A stretch of DNA of 64,000 nucleotides from assembly GCF_003958645.1 (NCBI RefSeq), contig NZ_RXLO01000005.1:434001-498000 (forward strand). The letters are read 5' to 3'. The notes beneath the pieces are model-generated. The model was not told where the DNA came from. It made no database searches and saw nothing but the letters and a program-made list of their open reading frames with translations. Position numbers and translations under genes: made by a program. Below, in pieces: positions 34,618 through 42,428 of the stretch (position 1 is its first letter; every line of letters starts with the position of its first letter). Source of the stretch: Chitinophaga rhizosphaerae. GTDB taxonomy: Bacteria > Bacteroidota > Bacteroidia > Chitinophagales > Chitinophagaceae.

Positions 34618-37600
34618 TTACTTATTGGCAATATCTATCCAGACATCCAGGTCCGGCTGCTGATCCAGCCAATGTGCCAATTCGTCATTCATTTCCACGT
34701 GTTTATTGAAGGTATGCATCCTTACAGACAGATTTTCGTCGCGGTCCACCAACTGGAAATATATTTCGCTTTTGCCGGGATTGCGTGACACATTGTCTGC
34801 CAGGAAATCCACGATTTCCGGCGTGATGAATTGCGGCATCGTCACGATACCGATTTTCCGGGTCTGGTTCCGTTTCACTTCCTGCAGCAGCTGCATGCTA
34901 TTGATCTTGAATTCGTATTCGTTTTCGTTGAAGCGCCTCGGCTTGAATCCGCCGTTCACGTACAGGCAAAGGCCCTGTTTGAAATAGTTCGTGAACTTGA
35001 GGAAGTCTTCGCTCCAAAGCGCAAATTCGAACTTGCCGGAATAATCTTCCAGCGTCATGATGCCGAATTGCTTGTTGTTGCGGGAAATGCGCTCCACTGC
35101 GCTGCTGACGTACACGGCCATGCGGAAATCTTTCGCCTTGCCTTTGTTGTTGTCAGACGCACCGCTGATCTGGTTCTGGTATTCGGTGATGTCTGACAGC
35201 GGGCTCATATGGTAATGCTTCAGCTCGAACTTGTAATCGTCTAGCGGGTGGCCGGAGATGTAAATCCCCGTTACTTCGCGTTCGTTGTTCAGCTTGATGG
35301 TCAGCGGCCAGGGATCGCAGGGCGGGATTTTCGGCGGAACGATCTCCGCCATGAGCGAATCCCCGAAAAGCCCGCCGGAAGTGGCGTTCTCCGCGGAAAC
35401 CTGTTGTCCGAACTTTACGATCTTCTCCAATCCGGTTGTGGTATCGCCGTCCGGTTTGTGGAAATATTGTGCACGGTGCAGTTCAGCAAAGCAGTCGAGC
35501 GCACCCGACATGGCGAGCGCCTCCAGCGATTTCCGGTTCACCGCGCGCTGGTTCACCCGCTTGATCATATCGAACATCGTCGCGTACGCACCGTTCTTTT
35601 CCCGTTCTTCGATGATATTTTCGATCGCCGCTTCGCCCACGCCCTTGAGGCCCGCCAGCCCGAAACGCACCTGGCCTTTCCGGTTCACGGCAAAACCCTT
35701 GAACGATTCGTTCACGTCGGGCGGCAATACGTCGAGCCCCATGCGCTTACATTCCTCCATGAAGAAGGTGATCTTTTCCAGGTTGGAGGCGTTGTTCAGC
35801 ACCGATGCCATGTATTCCGCCGGGTAGTGCGCCTTCAGGTAAGCCGTCTGGTACGCCACGAAAGCGTAACAGGTGGAGTGCGATTTGTTGAACGCGTAGG
35901 ATGCGAACGCTTCCCAGTCGGTCCACACCTTGTCGCACATCTTCAGGTCGTGCCCGTTCTGCTTGCAGCCTTCCATGAACTGGGCCTTCATTTTGTCCAG
36001 CACGGCCTTCTGTTTCTTACCCATGGCCTTACGCAGGATATCCGCATCACCTTTGGAGAAGTTGGCCATTTTCTGGCTAAGAAGCATTACCTGTTCCTGG
36101 TATACGTTGATCCCGTAAGTTTCCGCCAGGTATTCCTCCATCACGGGCACGTCGTACGTCACCGGTTCCAGGCCGTGTTTACGGCGGATGAACAGGGGGA
36201 TGTACTCGAGCGGGCCGGGACGGTACAAGGCGTTCATGGCGATGAGGTCGGCGAATTTGTCGGGCTTCAGCTCGCGGAGGTATTTCTGCATTCCCGGACT
36301 TTCAAACTGGAACGTGGCGTTGGTTTCAGCGCGTTGATACAGCTCGAACGTCTTCTGATCGTCCAGCGGGATATTGTCGATAACAATGTCGATGCCATGG
36401 TTCTTTTTGATCATTTCCAGCGCACCCTTGATGATGGTAAGGGTTTTCAAACCCAAAAAGTCCATCTTGATGACGCCGGCGCTTTCGATCACGTTGCCTT
36501 CGAACTGCGTCACGAGCAGGTCGGAATCCTTCGCCGTGGTCACCGGAATGAGCTCGGAAAGGTCTTTCGGCGCGATGATGATACCCGCCGCGTGAATGCC
36601 CGTATTCCGCACGGAACCTTCCAGTACGCAGGCCTCGCGGAGCACTTCGCCCTGCAAATCCTCGCCCTTGATCAGTTCCCGCAGCTTTTTCACGTTTTCC
36701 ATGTCTTCCGGGCCCAGGCCTTCCTTGTCCTGCAGGCTCTTGTCCCCGTCCAGCGGGGCATTGAAGATCCTGTCCAGCTGAATCCCCGGTTTATCGGGCA
36801 CCAGCTTGGCCAGGGCGTTGGAATCCTGCAGGGGCAGGTCCATCACGCGGGCAACGTCCTTGATCGACATTTTCGCCGCCATGGTACCGTAGGTGATGAT
36901 CTGGGCCACCTGCTGCTTGCCGTATTTTTCCACCACATAATCGATCACTTTTTGCCGGCCCTCGTCGTCGAAGTCCGTATCGATATCGGGCATGGACTTA
37001 CGTTCCGGGTTGAGGAACCTTTCGAACAGCAGGTCGTATTTAATGGGGTCGATATTGGTGATCCCGATACAGTATGCCACGGCGGAACCCGCGGCGGAAC
37101 CGCGTCCCGGGCCGATGAACACCCCGAGGTCGCGCCCGGCCTTGATGAAGTCGGACACGATGAGGAAGTAACCGGCGAAACCCATTTTCTCGATAACGTC
37201 CAGCTCGAAATTGAGCCGTTCCTCCACTTCCGCCGTGATTTCCGCGTACCGGCCGCGGGCGCCTTCATACGTAATGTGCCGCAGGTATTGGTCTTGCGTG
37301 AAAAATTCCTTCGGAATGGGGAAGTTGGGGAGGAGGATATCGCGCTTCAGGTCGAGCAGCTGCACCTTGTCCACGATCTCGTTGGTATTGTCGATGGATG
37401 CGGGCAGGTCGGCGAAGAGTTTGGTCATTTCTTCGGTCGACTTGAAATAGAATTGATCGTTATAGAAAGCGAAACGCCTGTTTTTAACCATGACGTCGTC
37501 GTCGGAAAACTCCTTCATCGACGGCGTGCTTTTCTTTTCGCCGGTGTTGATGCAGAGGAGGATGTCGTGCGCGTTGGCATCGGCCTGGTCAACGTAATGC

Positions 37601-38256
37601 GAGTCGTTGGAGGCGATGATCTTTACATTGTATTTCTTCGCGAAGCGCACGAGCACTTCGTTCACTTTTTCCTGTTCGGGAATGCCGTGGCGTTGCATTT
37701 CGACGTAGAAATCTTCGCCGAAAATATCCAGCCACCATTTAAATTCCTTTTCGCCTTCCTCTTCGCCTTTTTTGAGGATGGTTTTGGGAACGGAGGCGCC
37801 GAGGCAGCAGGTGGTGGCGATGAGGCCCTGATGATATTGGAGGATAAGTTCCTTATCGATACGGGGATATTTGCCGTACAGGCCTTCGATATACCCGAGG
37901 GAGCATAATTTGATGAGATTGCGGTATCCCTGGTCGTCTTTCGCGAGTAGGACCTGGTGGTAGCGGATGTCTTTTTCTTCGCGGGTGAACTGGCGTTTGT
38001 GCCTGTTTTCCACGAGATAAAATTCGCAACCCACAATAGGCTTCACTTTCAGGCGTTTATCTTTAGGGTCGTCGGGGTTAAGCCGGTGATTATAGGCTTC
38101 CGCCACGAACTGGAATGCCCCGAACATGTTACCGTGGTCGGTGATGGCGAGCGCGGGCTGGCCATCGCCCATCGCTTTTTTATAGAGCCCCTTGATGTCG
38201 GCGGCCCCGTCCAGCAGCGAAAACTGCGTATGCACGTGCAGGTGTGAAAACTTCAT
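34618..38256 (-). CDS. dnaE: DNA polymerase III subunit alpha
   Basis: Catalytic subunit of the replicative polymerase, 1212 residues. The N-terminal PHP domain starts HLHVHTQFSLLDGA (residues 5-18). The polymerase core has IGPGRGSAAGSAVAYCIGI (about 385) and the catalytic acidic motif SMPDIDTDFDDEGR (about 423), with a third Asp expected in VIKMDFLGLKTL (about 600). Fingers, beta-clamp-binding and OB-fold regions follow (FRMAVYVSSAVERISRNNK near 1065). The start at ATG 38256 (MKFSHLHVHTQ) is the family's usual one; the frame extends upstream to a TTG. It diverges from the NlpC/P60 gene. Confidence 0.96.
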   Translation of the reverse strand: MKFSHLHVHTQFSLLDGAADIKGLYKKAMGDGQPALAITDHGNMFGAFQFVAEAYNHRLNPDDPKDKRLKVKPIVGCEFYLVENRHKRQFTREEKDIRYHQVLLAKDDQGYRNLIKLCSLGYIEGLYGKYPRIDKELILQYHQGLIATTCCLGASVPKTILKKGEEEGEKEFKWWLDIFGEDFYVEMQRHGIPEQEKVNEVLVRFAKKYNVKIIASNDSHYVDQADANAHDILLCINTGEKKSTPSMKEFSDDDVMVKNRRFAFYNDQFYFKSTEEMTKLFADLPASIDNTNEIVDKVQLLDLKRDILLPNFPIPKEFFTQDQYLRHITYEGARGRYAEITAEVEERLNFELDVIEKMGFAGYFLIVSDFIKAGRDLGVFIGPGRGSAAGSAVAYCIGITNIDPIKYDLLFERFLNPERKSMPDIDTDFDDEGRQKVIDYVVEKYGKQQVAQIITYGTMAAKMSIKDVARVMDLPLQDSNALAKLVPDKPGIQLDRIFNAPLDGDKSLQDKEGLGPEDMENVKKLRELIKGEDLQGEVLREACVLEGSVRNTGIHAAGIIIAPKDLSELIPVTTAKDSDLLVTQFEGNVIESAGVIKMDFLGLKTLTIIKGALEMIKKNHGIDIVIDNIPLDDQKTFELYQRAETNATFQFESPGMQKYLRELKPDKFADLIAMNALYRPGPLEYIPLFIRRKHGLEPVTYDVPVMEEYLAETYGINVYQEQVMLLSQKMANFSKGDADILRKAMGKKQKAVLDKMKAQFMEGCKQNGHDLKMCDKVWTDWEAFASYAFNKSHSTCYAFVAYQTAYLKAHYPAEYMASVLNNASNLEKITFFMEECKRMGLDVLPPDVNESFKGFAVNRKGQVRFGLAGLKGVGEAAIENIIEEREKNGAYATMFDMIKRVNQRAVNRKSLEALAMSGALDCFAELHRAQYFHKPDGDTTTGLEKIVKFGQQVSAENATSGGLFGDSLMAEIVPPKIPPCDPWPLTIKLNNEREVTGIYISGHPLDDYKFELKHYHMSPLSDITEYQNQISGASDNNKGKAKDFRMAVYVSSAVERISRNNKQFGIMTLEDYSGKFEFALWSEDFLKFTNYFKQGLCLYVNGGFKPRRFNENEYEFKINSMQLLQEVKRNQTRKIGIVTMPQFITPEIVDFLADNVSRNPGKSEIYFQLVDRDENLSVRMHTFNKHVEMNDELAHWLDQQPDLDVWIDIANK

Positions 38257-38352
38257 CGTCGGATCTGGGTTGAGGTGATTTTTTTCAGCGATTGCCAAAG
38301 AGCAAAAATCGGAATTTATTATATTGCAACCAATTTTTAAAAAAACGCCGGA

Positions 38353-39027
38353 ATGATGAGAAGAACGGGAATGCGAATTTACAGGTTGTTGCCATTGGGG
38401 GCCTTATTGCTCGGAAGCTGCGCCATGTTGAAAAAACAGCCGCATCAAACCGCCGCAGAAAGGCCCGCGGAGCCGCGCCAGATGGAATTCATCGATGGCA
38501 TCGCCATCTCCCGCGATCCCAAAACCAGCGACCATGGCCATAAAAGCCGCGGCACCAGCCTCCGGGAATCCCCCGGCCGGGTAGCAGGCATCGAAGAAGC
38601 CCGCTGGTGGCAGTTCAAATACGCCCAGTTGCTCGATTTGCCCGTAGAAAATGTGGTGAACGAGAAATTGTTCAGTTTCATCGAAGAATGGTATGGCGTG
38701 CCTTACCGCATGGGTGGCAGCTCGAAAGACGGGATCGACTGTTCCAATTTCGTGAATACTTTTATGTCATCCGTTTTCCAGATCAGCCTGTCCGGCAATT
38801 CCGGCCAGTTGTTCCACCAGGTGAACCGCCTGGCCAAACGGGCAGACCTTCAATACGGCGATCTCGTTTTCTTCGCCATCAACCGCAAAAAGCGCATTTC
38901 CCACGTGGGCGTGTATCTCGATAACGACCGTTTCGTGCATGCCTCTTCCAGCAACGGCGTCATGATCAGCGACCTCCGCGAGCCTTACTGGGTAAGGTAT
39001 TATGCCGGCGCCGGCCGGATCAACTGA
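38353..39027 (+). CDS. NlpC/P60 (C40) peptidase lipoprotein
   Basis: 224 residues. The lipoprotein signal RLLPLGALLLGSCAM has its lipobox Cys near residue 23. The C-terminal NlpC/P60 domain (from about 110) has the catalytic Cys in DGIDCSNFVNTFM, the His in RISHVGVYLDNDRFVHASS and a third polar residue following it. Family members cut peptidoglycan stem peptides, typically gamma-D-Glu-diamino acid bonds. The WYGVPYRMGGSS lead-in is classic. Its stop overlaps the FkbM gene's 3' end by 8 bp on the opposite strand. Confidence 0.9.
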   Translation: MMRRTGMRIYRLLPLGALLLGSCAMLKKQPHQTAAERPAEPRQMEFIDGIAISRDPKTSDHGHKSRGTSLRESPGRVAGIEEARWWQFKYAQLLDLPVENVVNEKLFSFIEEWYGVPYRMGGSSKDGIDCSNFVNTFMSSVFQISLSGNSGQLFHQVNRLAKRADLQYGDLVFFAINRKKRISHVGVYLDNDRFVHASSSNGVMISDLREPYWVRYYAGAGRIN

Positions 39028-39856
39028 TCCTTCTCGCAAAAATATTCAACTGCTGTTCGTATTCGCTCCCGCATTGGCCGGGAACGAAGGGATGGGCTAC
39101 ATTGTCTGCCGCTTCCTTGATGTAATACTCGAAACCGCTTTGTTGCAGAATGTCGAGCATATGCGTCAGTTCATGGCATTTGCCGATCTGGCCGTGGTAT
39201 TCGAGGAAAAGGCAGCGCACATTGTGGAGATATGGCGCGCAATCGAGGATCACGGGGTATTCCGCGCCTTCGATATCGATCTTCAGAAAATCGACGGGTT
39301 GCTGCAGGAGGTCGGCCAGCCTGCGGCAGGGAACGCTGATGGTGCCGCCTTCCTGGATGTGGCTGCCCTGGCCGCCGGTGGAGGCGAAGGTAATGCTGCC
39401 GGTATAGGTCCACACCGCTTCACGGATGGGCTCGGTGCCGGTGAGCTGATTGTCCTGCACGTTTTTTGTCAGCAGTTCGAAGTTATGGGTATCCGGCTCA
39501 AAGGCCATGATGCGTGCTTTGGGATAGAGGCGCTGGAAATAGAGCGCGCTGAGGCCGATGTTGGCGCCGCAATCGAGGATCAAAGGCGCGTCTGTCGAAG
39601 CTTTGAAGCGATATATTTCCTGGGTGACGATCTCGTCGAACGAATGCATGAGCTCCCAGGATTTGGTGAACCATATTTTCCCGCCTTTCCAGTTGATATG
39701 CTGCAAGGGCCCCTGGGGCAGGTGCTTCAGGTACTTGATCGTCCAGAAAGAAAGACGGTCGCCGGGTGTTGGCTTCGGCATGAGCTTTTTACGGACGCCG
39801 CCGAAGATTTGCCCCAGCATGGAACGGGATTGCGCGCTGTTCGAGGAGTTGGCCAT
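39020..39856 (-). CDS. FkbM family methyltransferase
   Basis: 278 residues. The SAM-binding motif I is LILDCGANIGLSALYFQRLY (about residue 100), followed by IMAFEPDTHNFELL and the FkbM motif VDFLKIDIEGAEYPVI (about 205). FkbM enzymes O-methylate polyketides or sugars, and in glycan clusters they usually methylate surface polysaccharide; that role is inferred from the flanking glycosyltransferases and flippase. ATG 39856 (MANSSNSAQSR) is chosen; the frame extends 57 bp upstream. It diverges from a GT2 gene across only 44 bp. Confidence 0.85.
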   Translation of the reverse strand: MANSSNSAQSRSMLGQIFGGVRKKLMPKPTPGDRLSFWTIKYLKHLPQGPLQHINWKGGKIWFTKSWELMHSFDEIVTQEIYRFKASTDAPLILDCGANIGLSALYFQRLYPKARIMAFEPDTHNFELLTKNVQDNQLTGTEPIREAVWTYTGSITFASTGGQGSHIQEGGTISVPCRRLADLLQQPVDFLKIDIEGAEYPVILDCAPYLHNVRCLFLEYHGQIGKCHELTHMLDILQQSGFEYYIKEAADNVAHPFVPGQCGSEYEQQLNIFARRIS

Positions 39857-39875
39857 GTAATATGATCGATAAATA

Positions 39876-39883
39876 TATCTTTG
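39876..39883 (+). promoter_or_regulatory. -7-type box of the GT2 gene
   Basis: TATCTTTG, an exact TAnnTTTG match, 17 nt before the ATG and within the 44-bp divergent spacer. No proper -33 element at the expected spacing. Confidence 0.4.
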
Positions 39884-39900
39884 CAAAATATACCATTTAC

Positions 39901-40836
39901 ATGAATAAACCACGGATTTCCGTTTGTATACCGGCTTACAAACAGCCGATATTGCTCGAAAGATGCTTGCACAGCCTGCGTTTGCAGGAACATGCCGAAT
40001 TCGAGGTGATCGTGACCGACGATTCTCCGGACGATTCCGTGGCCGATCTGGTGCGCGATTTCAGGGCCGGATTTACCATACGGTACGAAAAAAATCCCTC
40101 CGCCCTCGGTTCCCCCGGAAACTGGAACGCCGCCCTCGCCCTGGCGAACGGCGGATACGTGAAAATCCTCCATCACGACGACTGGCTCCGCTCGCCCAAT
40201 GCCCTGGCCACTATCGCAGATCTGCTAGACCGGAACCCCAACGCTTCGATGGCGTATTCCGCTACGGTAGACGTGTATCCCAACAACGCGGAAGCCGTTC
40301 ATCAAACCACACCCGCACAGCTCGACCAGCTCAATCGCCGCCCGGAAACCCTGCTGCTGGGGAATTTCGTGGGTGCGCCGAGTGGCGTCACATTCCGGAA
40401 GTATCCCGGCCTGCGCTTCGATCCGCAATTGAAATGGCTGGTAGACATCGATTTTTACCTCGAAGTATTGAAACACGGTCCCGCCGTGTATATCCCCGAA
40501 CCGCTGGTCAATATCGGCCTCCACGAAATGCAGGTCACCAATGCCGTGCAGCACGATCCCGCCGTGGTATTGCCGGAATGGGCGCATGTGCTGGGCAAAG
40601 ATCCGCGTTACGTGAAACAGGGCTGGAAAATGTATGATTTGCTCTGGCGGATGGTCCGGAATTTCGGGATCCGCAGGCAAGACGAGCTGGTAAGATATTG
40701 CGCCGGGAACCCCGTTCCCGCGGTGTTCCGCCAGATCGTTCGGGCGCAGGGCCGGGTACCCGCCGCTTTATTGCGCTTGGGCCCCGCTTCCAAAGCGGTC
40801 ATGTCGGCCGCGTGGGTCCGCAGCCTATGGCTTTAA
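39901..40836 (+). CDS. Glycosyltransferase family 2
   Basis: 311 residues. GT-A fold signatures: ISVCIPAYKQPILLERCLHS at the N-terminus, FEVIVTDDSPDDSVADLV (nucleotide-binding Asp, about residue 36), then YVKILHHDDWLRSPNA (DxD-like metal site, about 90) and DIDFYLEVLKHG (about 183). A basic, helical C-terminus suggests membrane association. Probably adds a sugar during surface-glycan assembly. ATG 39901 (MNKPRISVCIPAY) is the family start. Its stop overlaps the convergent flippase stop by 12 bp. Confidence 0.9.
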   Translation: MNKPRISVCIPAYKQPILLERCLHSLRLQEHAEFEVIVTDDSPDDSVADLVRDFRAGFTIRYEKNPSALGSPGNWNAALALANGGYVKILHHDDWLRSPNALATIADLLDRNPNASMAYSATVDVYPNNAEAVHQTTPAQLDQLNRRPETLLLGNFVGAPSGVTFRKYPGLRFDPQLKWLVDIDFYLEVLKHGPAVYIPEPLVNIGLHEMQVTNAVQHDPAVVLPEWAHVLGKDPRYVKQGWKMYDLLWRMVRNFGIRRQDELVRYCAGNPVPAVFRQIVRAQGRVPAALLRLGPASKAVMSAAWVRSLWL

Positions 40837-42309
40837 CCTGCTTTTGATGAATTTATCGAACGCTTCCGACACGTCGTCAGACAGCCGGAAGGCGATCACC
40901 GCGCCGCCGAAAAGGCCGCCGAACACCGCTGTGCGCAAAATGAGGCTCAGAAAGGGATTGGCGATCCCGATCAGTTGCGCCACCCAGTAACAGGCGAGGC
41001 CAAGCAGGATGATGTATAGCGTGCGCAGGGAGAACGGTTGCAGCCGGAAACGGAAATAGAGGAACGAAAACCGCACCAGCCCGAAGATGAAGGCAGACAG
41101 CAGATTGGCGATGGCATTGCCCTGGATGCCGAAAAGCTTGTTGAACCAGATGTTGAACGGAATGGCGATGGCGCCCGCCAGGAGGTTCGAATAGAACTCG
41201 AAACGCCAATGGTTGGAGGTGCCCGTGATCTGGGCGGATACGCCGAAACTCATGTCCAGCACGGATTTTATCCCCATAAAGAAGATTACCGGCTTGCCGG
41301 CGTCGAAGATATCGTCGAGTTGCAGGATGTCGAACGCATTGTCCACATTCAGCCAGATCAGCCCGAAAAGGAGCACGGCGTAAGTCAGCATGGAGTTGCT
41401 GGAGTGGCGGTAGATGTTGCCGATGGCCGGTACATCGCGGTTTTTCCAGTTGGCAGACAGCACGGGGATGGCAATGGCTACGATATTGCGCTGCGGCAGC
41501 AAAATAAGCGTGCTGATATAGGTCGCGAATTCGAATACGAAACCCAGGCTCAGGCCGTCTCTACTGGAAATCGACAGGTTGTCGATGTTTTGGGACACCA
41601 CGGCGATCACGGCGCCGATGTACAGCGTGGCGTTGAAAGTGATCATGCGCCTTGCGAGCCGGCGCGTCACGTTACTGATGGAAAAGGAAAAAACGAGATC
41701 GCCCTGCCGGTACAGATATATGATCAGGAACCCGAAAATCACCAGGTACACGAGGGAATACGACATCACGAAATGCGGAAGCGCCAGCGCCCCGAAGAAG
41801 AACAATACGTACAGCACGAGCTGTTCCACCCGCAGGCCTACTTCTTTCAGCAGGATGGGGTAAACGCTTTTATACTGGTTGTAGGAAAAGTTTTCGAAGA
41901 TGAAGAACAGCAGGTAAAACAGGGAAAAGGGGATGAGGTAGAAGTAGTAGTCCACCACATAGGCGCTTTTGGTGCCGAACTTCCGGATGATAAGGTCTTC
42001 GAACAGGAAGAACCCGGCCGTACAAAGCAGGAACCCGATCCCGCAGAGGATCAGCACGATCCCGAAAATATCGCGCCGGTTGGCCGGCAACAGATCGCGG
42101 TACCAGGGGTAGAATTTGTTCAGCATGGAAATGGAGCCCAGGTTAGACAGGGCCGCCACGATGAGGGCGATGCTGATGAAAAACCGCGTCAAACCCACCA
42201 CTTCAGGGTCCACGAACTTGGCCGCCAGGATGGTGGTGATGCCACCGATGCCGAATCCTGCGAACGTGATGATAGAGGTACGAATACTTTGACTGCGGAT
42301 GATGCCCAT
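40825..42309 (-). CDS. Polysaccharide biosynthesis flippase (Wzx-like, MATE/MOP superfamily)
   Basis: 494 residues with 12-14 hydrophobic segments, for example SIITFAGFGIGGITTILAAK, VEQLVLYVLFFFGALALPH and ILLGLACYWVAQLIGIANPF. Starts with a short amphipathic lead (MGIIRSQSIRTS), as in O-antigen/capsule flippases. It would move lipid-linked glycan units across the inner membrane. The GTs around it supply the context. ATG 42309 is used; a TAAGTTTG box sits 8 nt before it. A polymerase (Wzy) is not recognisable nearby, although the YfhO-like protein further right is another polytopic candidate in envelope metabolism. Confidence 0.85.
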   Translation of the reverse strand: MGIIRSQSIRTSIITFAGFGIGGITTILAAKFVDPEVVGLTRFFISIALIVAALSNLGSISMLNKFYPWYRDLLPANRRDIFGIVLILCGIGFLLCTAGFFLFEDLIIRKFGTKSAYVVDYYFYLIPFSLFYLLFFIFENFSYNQYKSVYPILLKEVGLRVEQLVLYVLFFFGALALPHFVMSYSLVYLVIFGFLIIYLYRQGDLVFSFSISNVTRRLARRMITFNATLYIGAVIAVVSQNIDNLSISSRDGLSLGFVFEFATYISTLILLPQRNIVAIAIPVLSANWKNRDVPAIGNIYRHSSNSMLTYAVLLFGLIWLNVDNAFDILQLDDIFDAGKPVIFFMGIKSVLDMSFGVSAQITGTSNHWRFEFYSNLLAGAIAIPFNIWFNKLFGIQGNAIANLLSAFIFGLVRFSFLYFRFRLQPFSLRTLYIILLGLACYWVAQLIGIANPFLSLILRTAVFGGLFGGAVIAFRLSDDVSEAFDKFIKSRLKP

Positions 42310-42317
42310 TATACTTT

Positions 42318-42325
42318 CAAACTTA
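42318..42325 (-). promoter_or_regulatory. -7-type box of the flippase gene
   Basis: TAAGTTTG read leftward, an exact TAnnTTTG match, 8 nt before the ATG. No -33 element at the expected position. Confidence 0.35.
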
Positions 42326-42344
42326 ACGGCGAATATATAATGAT

Positions 42345-42374
42345 TTTGGTTTGCTCCGGGAATTATTAACTTTA
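42345..42374 (+). promoter_or_regulatory. Possible promoter of the GEVED/CHU_C gene
   Basis: TTTG (42345-42348), 18-bp spacer, TAACTTTA (42367-42374; seven of eight -7 positions). It ends 54 bp before the ATG. Confidence 0.35.
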
Positions 42375-42428
42375 ACGGCTGGACCCCGTGCCGATCCATT
42401 CCCGTGTTACTTTCATTCCGATTTCCTT

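Noticed and set aside
35248..37908. A very long open frame on the + strand opposite dnaE (886 codons), and similar frames opposite YfhO (50169-52517), smc (17301-19721) and glgC/GH130 (5170-7041).
   Set aside because: These are mirror frames produced by GC-rich codon use in the real genes on the other strand. None shows a domain, and the sense genes are unambiguous.
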